Origin: Myxococcales bacterium | GTDB lineage: Bacteria > Myxococcota_A > Polyangia > Haliangiales > Haliangiaceae | Length of the DNA: 64,000 bases | Direction of reading: 5' to 3' | Assembly: GCA_947483555.1 (NCBI GenBank) | Contig: CANKMW010000040.1 | Span: 1-64,000 of the forward strand | Part shown: positions 30,260 to 38,075 of the stretch, one piece after another | Numbering within the stretch: the first letter of the stretch is position 1 | How the letters are laid out: the number at the start of each line of letters is the position of its first letter | Translations under genes and position numbers: made by a program | Notes under the pieces: model-generated | What the model saw: only the letters and a program-made list of their open reading frames with translations | What the model was told of the DNA's origin: nothing | Databases searched by the model: none

Positions 30260-31387
30260 GTGAGCGCGGCGTTCGACGCGAGCACCTGGTCGCCGCTGCC
30301 CGCGCGGGAGCCCGTCACCGTCGACGCCGAGCGCGCGCTCGCCGAGCTGCTCGCGTGGGCCGCCGACGGCGGCGCCGCGTTCGATCCGGTCGAGATCCGC
30401 ACCAGCCCAGGCGGATACCGCCGTGGCTACGCGCGCCGCGCCATTGCGGCCGGCGAGCTGATCGTGGTGGTGCCGCGCCGGTTGCTGATCACCGACGTCG
30501 ACGCGCTGCAGGCCGAGCGCGTCGAGCCGCTCGGCTCGTTCGGCGGCTTCCTGTCGTCGCGGCACAGCCGGCTCGCGGTGTGGCTCGCGCTCGAGATCGG
30601 CGATCGCACCTCGTCGTGGCGTCCGTACCTCGCGGCGCTGCCTCCCGCGTTTCCGCAGCTCCCCGCGTACCGCTCGGGTCGAGAGCTCGCGGCGCTGACC
30701 GGCACGCGCGCGCTGTCCGCCGTGATCGCGCAGGTGGCCGGCGTGCGCGACGACCTCGAGCTCATCCACGGCGAGGTCGCGGACCTCGCCGACCTGTCGC
30801 TGGCCGAGTTCGCGTGGGGGCGCAGCGTGCTCGCGAGCCGGTGCTTCGGCATGGACGACGCGGACGGCAGCGCGCGGGCGCTGGTGCCGCTGGTCGATCT
30901 GTTCGATCACGGCCCCGTCCCCGCCACGTGGATCTACAACCGCGACAACCGCGCGTTCGAGATCCGCGCGTCGCGCGACCTGCCGGCAGGCCACGAGATC
31001 CACGTCTCGTACGGCCCACACGAGAACGCGTGGTTCCTGTCGAGGCACGGGTTTGCGATCCCCGACAATCCCGACGACGAGATCGTGCTGCACCTGGCGA
31101 CGCCGGCCGGTCCGCGCGAGGTGACGGTCGGCGCCAAGCCGGACCGGCGCTTCGATCGCGCGCTGGCGCTGGCGCACGCGTGGCCCGACACCAGCCGGCC
31201 GGCCGCGCTCGCGCGCATCGCCGCCGCCGCCGCGGCGGCCGGCGCCGTGCTGATGGCGGCGCCCGACGTCCCCTCCGACGACCCTGACTGGCGATCGCTG
31301 TGTCGAATCGTGCGCGCGGGCGAGCAGGCCGTGATCGCCGCGATCGTCGCGTTCACCGAAGACGGGCTCGCGACCGCCGGCGGTTAG
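30260..31387 (+). CDS. SET-domain methyltransferase (SETD3/RLSMT type)
   Basis: A 375-residue protein with a split SET domain. Motifs include GYRRGYARRAIAAGELIVVVPRRLLIT at the start of SET, then an insert, then ALVPLVDLFDHG (equivalent of NHS) and FEIRASRDLPAGHEIHVSYGPHENA with the catalytic Tyr. A C-terminal helical substrate-binding domain follows. In eukaryotes this subfamily methylates non-histone proteins such as Rubisco or actin; bacterial substrates are unknown. The GTG at 30260 begins the protein. It sits between two decayed Sel1-like fragments and its C-terminal codons touch one of them on the other strand. Confidence 0.86.
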   Translation: MSAAFDASTWSPLPAREPVTVDAERALAELLAWAADGGAAFDPVEIRTSPGGYRRGYARRAIAAGELIVVVPRRLLITDVDALQAERVEPLGSFGGFLSSRHSRLAVWLALEIGDRTSSWRPYLAALPPAFPQLPAYRSGRELAALTGTRALSAVIAQVAGVRDDLELIHGEVADLADLSLAEFAWGRSVLASRCFGMDDADGSARALVPLVDLFDHGPVPATWIYNRDNRAFEIRASRDLPAGHEIHVSYGPHENAWFLSRHGFAIPDNPDDEIVLHLATPAGPREVTVGAKPDRRFDRALALAHAWPDTSRPAALARIAAAAAAAGAVLMAAPDVPSDDPDWRSLCRIVRAGEQAVIAAIVAFTEDGLATAGG

Positions 31388-31575
31388 TCGAGCTTGCTGA
31401 AGATCTTGCCCTTGGCGTTGGCACGTCCTCGCACGGCCTCTCGGGCCCGGTCTTGACTTTGACCTCCTCCATGCGCGCGCAACCCTCCTGTTCGCCCTCC
31501 TGGCACGCGCACAACAGGTACGCCAGCGCGATGAGCGGCCGCGGCGGCGTGTCCTGCAGATACTGGGCCTTCCCG
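31384..31575 (-). pseudogene. 3' remnant B of a Cys-containing repeat gene
   Basis: A minus-strand stretch reads QYLQDTPPRPLIALAYLLCA, then CQEGEQEGCARMEEVKV, a helical repeat with paired Cys like a Sel1-type end. A shift near 31425 is needed to reach the terminal ANAKGKIFSKLD and its TAA. No start codon is available. It abuts the stop of the SET gene on the opposite strand (2-nt overlap of stops). Confidence 0.4.
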
Positions 31576-31581
31576 CCGCGG

Positions 31582-31786
31582 CTACAGCGCCGCTTCGACC
31601 GCGCGCCGCACCGTCTCGAGCACCTTGATCCGCGCGAAGCGCTTGTCCTCGCTCTCGACGACGGTCCACGGCGCGACCTCGGTCGACGTCCGCTCGATCA
31701 TGTCGTTGACCGCCTGTTCGTACGCCGACCACTTCTCGCGGTTGCGCCAGTCGTCGGCGGCGATCTTGAACTGCTTCCACCGACGG
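31582..31786 (-). pseudogene. 3' remnant of a polyphosphate kinase 2-like gene
   Basis: The last 65 or so codons of a PPK2-type enzyme: RRWKQFKIAADDWRNREKW, then AYEQAVNDMIERTSTEVAPW, then VVESEDKRFARIKVLETV. This matches the C-terminus of PPK2/polyphosphate:AMP phosphotransferases (TSTxxAPW-x-V-V). The catalytic Walker domains are gone. The break is near 31786, back-to-back with another truncated gene on the plus strand. Confidence 0.7.
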
Positions 31787-32012
31787 CTGGGCGTTCGGCG
31801 AGAAGCTGCAGCGCTGGACCGGCGCCTCGCGGACCTTGCCGCTGCCGGTGGCGATCGGGCTCGGTCCGTTGCCGCTGCCGGTGCGCCTGGTCCAGCACGT
31901 CGCCCCGCCCATCGAGCAGGAGGTGCCACCCGAGGCCGACGACGACGACGCCGCCGTGCGCCGCCTCGACGATCGGGTCCGTGACACCATCGCCGGGCTG
32001 CTCGCGCGCTAA
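31787..32012 (+). pseudogene. 3' remnant of a phospholipid/glycerol acyltransferase-like gene
   Basis: The frame from about 31787 to TAA at 32010-32012 reads LPLPVAIGLGPLPLPVRLVQ, HVAPPIEQEV, and AVRRLDDRVRDTIAGLLA. This resembles the C-terminal end of PlsC-like acyltransferases of Gram-negative bacteria (LPLP...GEPI followed by a helix). The H-x4-D active site is missing. The assignment is from pattern memory. Confidence 0.45.
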
Positions 32013-32029
32013 CGAGTCCGATCCGCCGG

Positions 32030-32498
32030 CGCGCCTCGGTCGTAGTGCCGGCATTCCCGATGCCGAGGTGCAACACGAGGCCGACTTCCTGTTCATCGGC
32101 TCGCCCGACATCGACTTCACGCTGCAGCCAGGCGCGAGCCAGTCCCTGCGCGTCTACTTCCCGTTGCCCGCGTCCCTCGACGGCAGCAACTACTTCGCGA
32201 TCACGGGTCACACCCACCACTACGGCACCGACATGAACGTGGCCAGCGCGGCCGGCGCCGCTGGCGTGCCCGGCGGCGGCGGCTTCGACTTCGAGTGCAC
32301 GTGGACCAACAGCGGCGCCGCGCCCGCCACCGTGCAGTTCGCGAATCGGCGAACGACGAGATGTGCTTCTTCTGGGCCTACTACTACCCGTCGCGCGGCG
32401 CCAAGGTCTGCTTCCGCACCACCCAGTTCGGTGGCCTCAACCTGTGCTGTCCCGACGCCGGCGCCAGCATCTGCGACGCGCTGGCCGGCCAGCTCTGA
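32030..32498 (+). pseudogene. 3' remnant of a copper type II monooxygenase-like gene
   Basis: The fragment reads EADFLFIGSPDIDFTLQPGA, then FAITGHTHHYGTDMNV, and, after a one-base loss near 32342, ESANDEMCFFWAYYYPSRGA and a Cys-rich end. H-T-H-H and NDEMCFFW-x-Y are typical of the C-terminal half of peptidylglycine-monooxygenase-like copper enzymes of myxobacteria. The N-terminal half is absent. This would have been an extracellular enzyme. Confidence 0.65.
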
Positions 32499-32533
32499 CC
32501 CGACCATGTGTCGGTGGTAGCTTCGAACCGATC

Positions 32534-33310
32534 ATGAACGGACGGGTCCACGGCAAGGTCGCGCTGATCACCGGCGCAGCATCGGGTATCGGCAAGGCGT
32601 GCGCGCGGCACCTGGCGCGCGAGGGCGCGACCGTGGTGCTCACCGACCGCGACGCTGGTGGCGGCGCAGCGATCGCCAGCGAGCTGGGGCCGCCGCACGT
32701 GTTTCGCCGGCTCGACGTCACCGACGAGCCCGGCTGGGCGGTCGTCGTCGATGAGACCGTCGCCGCCCACGGCCGGCTCGACATCCTGGTCAACTCGGCC
32801 GGGATCGGCGTGATGGGCAACGTCGAGACCGCCACCCTCGAGGACTTCCGGCGCATGTACGCGGTCAACGTCGAGGGCACGTTCCTCGGCTGCCGCGCCG
32901 CGATCGGCGCCATGAAGCCGGGTGGTGGCGGCTCGATCATCAACCTGTCATCGGTGGCCGGCCTGATCGGCGTGCCCGACCTCGCCGGCTACTGCGCCAG
33001 CAAGGGCGCGGTCCGCATGCTCTCGAAGTCGATCGCGCTGCACTGCGCGCGCGCCGGCTACGGCATCCGCTGCAACTCGATCCACCCCTCGTTCATCGAC
33101 ACGCCGATGGTCGACGCCATGGCCGCCGAGATGGGCGCCGCGATGGGCGACGCCGCCAAGGCCAGGGCCGCCCTCGAGCGCGCGGTGCCCCTGCGCCGCC
33201 TCGGTCACGTCGACGACATCGCCAGCCTGGTGGTCTACCTGGCCAGCGACGAGTCACGCTTCATGACCGGCGCCGAGCTACCCGTCGACGGCGGCCTCAC
33301 CGCCCAGTAG
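32534..33310 (+). CDS. Short-chain dehydrogenase/reductase
   Basis: A 258-residue classical SDR. It has the cofactor motif TGAASGIG near residue 13, the acidic residue after beta-2 (LTDRD) that favours NAD(H), LVNSAGIG, the catalytic Ser in NLSSVAG, and the Y-x-x-x-K motif as YCASKGAVRML. A typical C-terminal ending is SRFMTGAELPVDGG. Substrate unknown; the pattern is close to glucose 1-dehydrogenase/3-oxoacyl reductase-like enzymes. It lies just after the decayed zone and before a hexanucleotide array. Confidence 0.93.
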   Translation: MNGRVHGKVALITGAASGIGKACARHLAREGATVVLTDRDAGGGAAIASELGPPHVFRRLDVTDEPGWAVVVDETVAAHGRLDILVNSAGIGVMGNVETATLEDFRRMYAVNVEGTFLGCRAAIGAMKPGGGGSIINLSSVAGLIGVPDLAGYCASKGAVRMLSKSIALHCARAGYGIRCNSIHPSFIDTPMVDAMAAEMGAAMGDAAKARAALERAVPLRRLGHVDDIASLVVYLASDESRFMTGAELPVDGGLTAQ

Positions 33311-33317
33311 CAGATCC

Positions 33318-33443
33318 GTACCGGTACCGGTACCGGTACCGGTACCGGATGCCGATCCCGATCCCGATCTCGATCCCGATCCCGATCCCGATCCCGATCC
33401 CGATCCCGATCCCGATCCCGATCCCGATCCCGATCCCGATCCG
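33318..33443. repeat. Hexanucleotide arrays: (GTACCG)5 and about (GATCCC)15
   Basis: Five perfect GTACCG units (33318-33347) are followed by roughly fifteen GATCCC units (33354-33443) with one internal variant (GATCTC). They fill the space between the SDR stop and a truncated CBS gene. The array is open in several frames, giving Pro-Ile or Arg-Asp dipeptide strings, but no gene is supported. Such arrays are prone to slippage. Confidence 0.93.
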
Positions 33444-33556
33444 GTTTCCGAGTCCGATGGCCCCGATTCCGATCGGACCCGGACTGCGGAATCGGCGTCG
33501 GCCTCGACGTCCGGTACCGGGAGCCCACGGGCACGCCGGATGCCGTCTCTGGTGAC

Positions 33557-33667
33557 ATGTTGATGCCTCCGATCGAGCGCTACATGACCCCGTGGACGAT
33601 CCGCAGGGACGCGAAGATGTCGCAGGCGCACCAGCTGATGCTGATGCACCGCGTCAGACACCTGCCC
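33557..33667 (+). pseudogene. 5' remnant of a CBS-domain gene
   Basis: From an ATG at 33557 the frame reads PPIERYMTPWTIRRDAKMSQ then AHQLMLMHRVRHLP, which is the start of a CBS domain (MTP-x-T-I-x-x-D-x, then A-x-x-L-M-x-x-H-x-x-R-H-L-P). Homology ends abruptly after 37 codons; what follows in frame is unrelated until the next gene. It is a truncated gene. Confidence 0.55.
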
Positions 33668-33805
33668 CCGGCGCCTTGCTCCCCACGGTTCGCCCGAGCT
33701 GCCGGCAAGTCTCGTCGCCACCTGCTCGCGGCCCTTCGTAACTCTGCGACCTCACGAGGCGCCACAGCGCTCGGAAGCGGTGGGGATCTTGCAATTCAGG
33801 ACCCC

Positions 33806-34507
33806 ATGTCTCGCCGGTGGCTGCTCGCGTTCGCGCTCCTCGCCGGGTGCCTGTCCGAGTCCGAGGATCTCGACGATCCGGCGCAGGACGTCGACGACGG
33901 CGGCAAGGACGACCGCGGCGGCGCTCCGGGCTTCGTCGAGGTGAACCCGGCGCGCTCGAGTGCGAACTTCCGCCGCTACCTCACGCGCGCCATCGAGCTG
34001 CTCGAGCGCGACGATTCGCCGATCGCGCGGCTCACGGCGCGCTCGATCCGCGACGGTCGCGTGTTGATCGACGAGCTCCGCGACCTGACCTGCCGCGACG
34101 CCGAGCGCGCCCGCCGCGAGGGCAGCCTCGACGAGCTCGATGGCTACATGTGGAGCAACCGGATCTACGTGAGCCGCGGGCAGCGCACCGCGCTGCTCGC
34201 CGCCACCCTGGTCCACGAGACCAACCACGTCATCAACCGCTCGGAGGTCGGCTACTGGGACGACCTGCCGACCTCTGCGTTCGTCCACGAGTACCGCGCG
34301 TTCCACGCCGAGCGCATGTTCGACCCCGAGCCCTACCAGGGCGTGGACCTCGTCGACCACGTGATCGAGCTGTACGAGCTCGACCGCTCGGCGATCCCGG
34401 CCTCGGTGCTCGCCCGCCCGCTCACGCCGCGAATGCTCCCCGACGCCACGTCGTGGCGGCTCCGCAACGTCGCCGCCGATCCGCCCGACGCTCCCTGCTC
34501 GCCCTGA
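33806..34507 (+). CDS. Lipoprotein with HExxH motif
   Basis: A 233-residue lipoprotein with lipobox LLAGC. After a disordered acidic linker (SEDLDDPAQDVDDGGKDD) comes a mainly helical domain with LVHETNHVIN, giving His137-Glu138-x-x-His141, and a later EYRAFHAERMF that could supply the third ligand. This suggests a surface zinc metallopeptidase, but a defined family is not recognised. CAGG lies 5 nt before the ATG at 33806. It stands alone on its strand. Confidence 0.72.
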   Translation: MSRRWLLAFALLAGCLSESEDLDDPAQDVDDGGKDDRGGAPGFVEVNPARSSANFRRYLTRAIELLERDDSPIARLTARSIRDGRVLIDELRDLTCRDAERARREGSLDELDGYMWSNRIYVSRGQRTALLAATLVHETNHVINRSEVGYWDDLPTSAFVHEYRAFHAERMFDPEPYQGVDLVDHVIELYELDRSAIPASVLARPLTPRMLPDATSWRLRNVAADPPDAPCSP

Positions 34508-34563
34508 CGCGCGGCGGCCGGCTCGGTGATCAGGGCTGCCGCTGCCTCCACCGACCGCGGATC

Positions 34564-35295
34564 TCACGCCGCCATGGCGGCCGCGCGCAGATCCGCCGGG
34601 CGCACCGGCTCGTAGTTCGGTGGCGGCTCGATCCCCAGGCGGTGGCGCACGTCGTCGAGTGGCCGCGCGAGCAGGACCTCCCATTCCTGCGCCGGCAGCC
34701 ACGCTGCGGCCCGCCCGCGCCGGAACCCATCGACGATGAGCCGGCGCATCTCGGATCGCTGCGCCGGATCGGGTTGGCCGTGGGTCTTCACGAGCGCGGT
34801 CGCCACGATGAACGCGACGCCGGGGTTCCAGGTCTGGGCCAGGATGAAGCTCAGCAAGGCGGCCTCGCCGACGAGGTCGCCCTGGTACCCGGTGAGCGCG
34901 TGCCACAGGTCGTGGGTGTCGCGCAGTCGGTCCTTCACGAACTCGAACTCGCTCGACCGCGGGGGGCGGAACCCGCCCGCGGCGCTGGCGGCGCGGATGC
35001 CGGCGGCGGAGATGTTCTCCGACTCCACGAACCCGAGGTAGGCCCGGCCGAGGCTACCCTCGGGGAGGCGCCGCAGGCCGTCGCGATCGTCGAGGATCGT
35101 GACGATGTCGGGGCGCTGGTCCAGGATCCGCGCCCCCGACGGCGTGCGGCGGAAGCGCCCGAGCAAGAGCGCCGGAGCGGGCCCGGACAGGGACTCGATG
35201 ATGGTGAAGACCTGGGGCAGATCCTCGGGGTTGTCGAGGAGAGCGCGGATGGCACGCAGGGCGCGGCGCGGCTCCAGCTGTGATCGGGTGGGCAT
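34564..35295 (-). CDS. Coq4-family protein
   Basis: A 243-residue protein of the Coq4 family, which in eukaryotes and proteobacteria acts in ubiquinone biosynthesis as a C1 decarboxylase/hydroxylase and organiser. The metal-binding signature H-D-x-x-H-x11-E is intact: His128, Asp129, His132, Glu144 (RDTHDLWHALTGYQGDLVGE). No signal peptide. The ATG at 35295 follows GGAG by 9 nt. It is divergent from a TetR regulator, and a strong promoter with an overlapping palindrome lies between them, so the regulator probably controls it. No other coq/ubi gene is nearby, so a role outside ubiquinone synthesis is possible. Confidence 0.85.
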   Translation of the reverse strand: MPTRSQLEPRRALRAIRALLDNPEDLPQVFTIIESLSGPAPALLLGRFRRTPSGARILDQRPDIVTILDDRDGLRRLPEGSLGRAYLGFVESENISAAGIRAASAAGGFRPPRSSEFEFVKDRLRDTHDLWHALTGYQGDLVGEAALLSFILAQTWNPGVAFIVATALVKTHGQPDPAQRSEMRRLIVDGFRRGRAAAWLPAQEWEVLLARPLDDVRHRLGIEPPPNYEPVRPADLRAAAMAA

Positions 35296-35324
35296 GGTCG
35301 CAATCTCCATTTGCTGACAGTATT

Positions 35325-35354
35325 GTATATAGCGACTATCTACAAAGTTGTCAA
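35325..35354 (-). promoter_or_regulatory. Sigma-70 promoter of the Coq4-like gene with overlapping operator palindrome
   Basis: On the minus strand TTGACA (35349-35354) is followed after exactly 17 nt by TATATA (35326-35331), nearly ideal. The start site would lie about 20 nt before the coding start at 35295. Over the -10 and spacer sits a near-perfect inverted repeat, GTATATAG-CGA-CTATCTAC (35325-35343; 7 of 8 positions pair). Its size and site fit a TetR operator that blocks polymerase. The same region lies 38 nt before the divergent tetR start, so autoregulation is likely. Confidence 0.75.
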
Positions 35355-35381
35355 CAGCGAATGTTCGTGGGATGAACCGGC

Positions 35382-36032
35382 ATGGCCAAGCTGCTTCGTC
35401 GATCGCGGGTGACCCCTGGGGGGCCGCAGCGGAAGCGACGGACAGCCGAGGCGGCGCGGAGCGCGATCCTCGACGCGGCGGAGCAGCGGCTGATCGCGTC
35501 GGGTCCGGCCGGAATCCGGCTGCAGGAGGTGGCGGCGGACGTCGGGGTGTCCCATCCGACGGTGCTGCACCACTTCGGCAGCCGGGAGGCGCTGGTGGCG
35601 GCGGTCGTCGAGCGCCTCGTCGCCGCGCTCCACGCCGACGTGCTCGAGGCGATCGCCCTGGCCCCGGCTGGTGAGGGCAACATGGCCGCCCTCCTCGAGC
35701 GGGTGGCGGCGGTGCTCGGCGAGCGCGGTCACGGTCGAGTGCTCGCCTGGTTGGCACTCTCGGGTCACGGCTCCGACCTCCCCGAGCAGCGCTTTTCGAG
35801 CGTCGTGGTTGCCGCTCATGCCCGGCGAAAGCAACAGCGGGCACCCGGTCCAGTCCCGGCGCTCGAGGACACCGCGTTCACGATCCTGCTGGCGTTCCTG
35901 GCCCTGTTCGGCGACTCGATTCTCGGGCCGGAGCTGACCCGCAGCGCCGGACTGGGCGACCCGGCGCGGGTCGGCAAGCGGTTCCGCGCCTGGCTCGCCC
36001 GGGTCCTCGTCGATCACCTCGCGCGCGGGTGA
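35382..36032 (+). CDS. TetR-family transcriptional regulator
   Basis: A 216-residue regulator. The N-terminal helix-turn-helix is at about residues 24-68 (RSAILDAAEQRLIASGPAGI, then QEVAADVGVSHPTVLHHFGS). The C-terminal helical ligand domain is not assignable to a class. A basic N-terminal arm (KLLRRSRVTPGGPQRKRR) precedes the DNA-binding domain. It is divergent from the Coq4-like gene, and the palindrome at 35325-35343 is a good candidate operator. Confidence 0.92.
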   Translation: MAKLLRRSRVTPGGPQRKRRTAEAARSAILDAAEQRLIASGPAGIRLQEVAADVGVSHPTVLHHFGSREALVAAVVERLVAALHADVLEAIALAPAGEGNMAALLERVAAVLGERGHGRVLAWLALSGHGSDLPEQRFSSVVVAAHARRKQQRAPGPVPALEDTAFTILLAFLALFGDSILGPELTRSAGLGDPARVGKRFRAWLARVLVDHLARG

Positions 36033-36068
36033 TCAGCAGCCGGGCGCACGGCGCGCGACCAGGCGCGT

Positions 36069-37205
36069 CTACTGCCGCGCCCACCACGCCGTGAACTCGG
36101 GCGAGGCCAGGAAGCCACGGTAGACCTCCTCGGCCGCCATGGCGTCGCGGTCGAACGTGATCTCGAACCTGCTGATCAGGATATCCAGGGTCGACACCAC
36201 GACGGCGTAGTCGCCGCGCTGGAGCTGGGCGGTGGCCAGGTTCCACCACGCGTCCTGCAGGTCGGGCATCGCGTCGGTCGCCGCCCGGGCCCAGCGCTCG
36301 GCCTGGCGCAGGTTGTCGGGTGTGGTCTCCATCAGGAACGCCGACGAGCGCAGGTGGGCGAGGTACGGATCGCCGCCGACGCGGCGATCCAGGCGCTCGA
36401 TCGCCGCCAGCAGCGCGGCCGGGTTCTTGCGCAGGAAGTGGCCGTCGATCGCCATCATCTCCAGCGCCGGATCGTCCGGAAAGGCGCGCTCGAAACGCTC
36501 GATGAGCTCGAGGTAGTCGGGCGCGTCCTGTTGCATCGCGGCCTGCAGCTCGATGAGGCTGACCGCCTTGGTGCCGCGCAGGCGCGCCGGCAGCGACTCC
36601 ACGATCCGGCGCACCCCGGCCCAGTCGCCGCTCTGGCGGGCGGCCGAGATGTCCTGGAATCCCTTCGTGCTCTGACCGCGGTGCTCGGCCGCCAGCCCCT
36701 GCTCGATGAGGTTGGCGAGGGTCGTGGTGAGCTCCTCGCCCGAGACGTAGATGTGCAGGTCGACGATGCGGACCACGCCGGTCGCCTTCGACTTGCCGAG
36801 CTCGAGGTCGTAGTAGTTCAGCGTCCCGTCGCTCAGCATGCGGAACAGCGGCCGGTTGGTGGCGCCGGCCTGACGGACCCGCAGCAGATCGAACCTGGTG
36901 TCCTTCGCGAACCCGGCGCACAGCTGCTTGCCGACCGAGAAGTTACGACGACTCAGCTCGGTCAGCCCGGCGCGCTTCTCGTCGGCGCGGATGCTGGCTT
37001 TCTGCACGATCCGGCGCGCCACGGTCTCGCTGTCGAACAGCGGCTCGAGCTTGGCGACGTCGCACGGCGCGATGGCGTCGTCGAAGGCGCGGGCCAGCGC
37101 CGCAGCCTCGTCGGCCGAGACCGGATCCATCGCCGCCGGCTTCGGAACGCCGTCGCCACACGCCGCCGCCGCGAGCAGCACAACCAGGAGGACGTTGGCA
37201 CGCAC
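36069..37205 (-). CDS. Lipoprotein with TPR-like C-terminus
   Basis: A 378-residue lipoprotein (lipobox AAAAC). The N-terminal half holds a small alpha/beta domain (DFAIAPCD-like helix, then LRVRQAG, LNYYDLELGKSKATGVVRIVDLHIYVSGE), and the second half has TPR-type helix pairs (AIERLDRRVGGDPYLAHLRS, QAERWARAATDAMPDLQDAW, WNLATAQLQRGDYAVVV). It probably scaffolds an envelope complex. Its first codons overlap one copy of a 54-bp direct repeat (37191-37244), so its upstream region has been rearranged by the Uma2 cassette. Confidence 0.78.
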   Translation of the reverse strand: MRANVLLVVLLAAAACGDGVPKPAAMDPVSADEAAALARAFDDAIAPCDVAKLEPLFDSETVARRIVQKASIRADEKRAGLTELSRRNFSVGKQLCAGFAKDTRFDLLRVRQAGATNRPLFRMLSDGTLNYYDLELGKSKATGVVRIVDLHIYVSGEELTTTLANLIEQGLAAEHRGQSTKGFQDISAARQSGDWAGVRRIVESLPARLRGTKAVSLIELQAAMQQDAPDYLELIERFERAFPDDPALEMMAIDGHFLRKNPAALLAAIERLDRRVGGDPYLAHLRSSAFLMETTPDNLRQAERWARAATDAMPDLQDAWWNLATAQLQRGDYAVVVSTLDILISRFEITFDRDAMAAEEVYRGFLASPEFTAWWARQ

Positions 37206-37244
37206 GGTGCCCGACTATCACATGTCGTCGCAGGGCGTGCCGAG
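37191..37244. repeat. 54-bp direct repeat, copy 1 (right copy at 38022-38075)
   Basis: This 54-bp segment is identical to 38022-38075. It contains the first codons of the lipoprotein at 36069-37205 and a copy of the last codons of the gene at 38049-38858 (minus strand). The Uma2 gene lies between the copies. Weaker similarity extends about 20 bp further on one side (AGCAC-ACCAGGA). Confidence 0.93.
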
Positions 37245-37341
37245 TGCTGCCACCGGCGCCGTATCGGCAGCGGTGCCGGTGTTGGTGCCGTGGCGGCTGC
37301 GCGCCGAGCGGGCCCGCGACCCGCGGATCTCTCGGACGGAA

Positions 37342-37956
37342 TCAGTGCGTCGCCGGCTCGTAAGCGACGATCTGCTCGGAGGCGCGCTCGCCGCTCGGGA
37401 TCGGCGGCCACCATCGCGCAAGCTCGAGTTCGATGTCATCGAACGGCTCGACACTGACGCGGTTGTCGTCGGCGTGGGTCGCGACCAGGAGCCATGCTCG
37501 CTCGTGGCGGCGTAGCACCTCGAGCGTTCGCAGGACGGGATCGACGATCCAGACGTGGCCGACTTCGTGGTGCGCGTAGGCGGGCAGCTTCTTGATCCGA
37601 TCCAGGCGCGCGGTGCTCGGAGACAGCACCTCGCACACCCAGTCCGGCGACAGCGTAACGCCGACGACATCCACGAAGTCGGGCATGCGGGTCCGCCGCC
37701 ATCCGGCGAGGTCCGGGACCATCACCTTGCGGCCGAGGTGGAGCTCGGGCTCGGGCAGGATCCACCATCCACCCGGGCCGCCTCGCCCATGGTGGAACGG
37801 GTTCATCAGATCGCCGAGGATCGCCGCCGCGACCAGGCCGTGCCGGGTCCGCGGCCGCGGCGAGACGTACAGCTCGTCGTCGATGATCTCGCCGACGACA
37901 TGCTCGGGCAGCGCCTCGATGTCCGCGTAGGTCGCCGGAGGCTTGGTGGGCGGCAT
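37342..37956 (-). CDS. Uma2-family (DUF820) putative nuclease
   Basis: A 204-residue protein of the Uma2/DUF820 family, with a PD-(D/E)xK restriction-endonuclease-like fold. Motifs: YADIEALPEHVVGEIIDDELYVSP at the start, then VVPDLAGWRR-like MVPDLAGWRR (the Asp), and DWVCEVLSPSTARLDRIKKLPAYAHHEVGHVWIVD (E-V-L-S-P-S-T, K). These proteins are expanded in myxobacteria and cyanobacteria; their biological role is not known. It starts at the ATG at 37956. It is enclosed by 54-bp direct repeats, suggesting it entered this locus as a unit. Confidence 0.9.
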   Translation of the reverse strand: MPPTKPPATYADIEALPEHVVGEIIDDELYVSPRPRTRHGLVAAAILGDLMNPFHHGRGGPGGWWILPEPELHLGRKVMVPDLAGWRRTRMPDFVDVVGVTLSPDWVCEVLSPSTARLDRIKKLPAYAHHEVGHVWIVDPVLRTLEVLRRHERAWLLVATHADDNRVSVEPFDDIELELARWWPPIPSGERASEQIVAYEPATH

Positions 37957-38021
37957 GAGCACGACGATAGCACCGCGCCGCGCGACGGCGCCTCCTCGTT
38001 CGCGGCCGCCAGCACCAGGAA

Positions 38022-38075
38022 GACGTTGGCACGCACGGTGCCCGACTATCACATGTCGTCGCAGGGCGTGCCGAG
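38022..38075. repeat. 54-bp direct repeat, copy 2
   Basis: Identical to 37191-37244. This copy covers the genuine 3' end of the gene at 38049-38858 and a stub of the N-terminus of the downstream lipoprotein (MRANVFLVLAAANE, then lost). Before the insertion or duplication the two genes would have been adjacent. Confidence 0.93.

Noticed and set aside
31228..31320. Possible internal break in the SET gene
   Set aside because: The Ala-rich segment is compositional; the frame stays open and the C-terminal helix remains recognisable.
33318..33443. CRISPR array
   Set aside because: Units are six bases with no spacers; this is a simple-sequence repeat.
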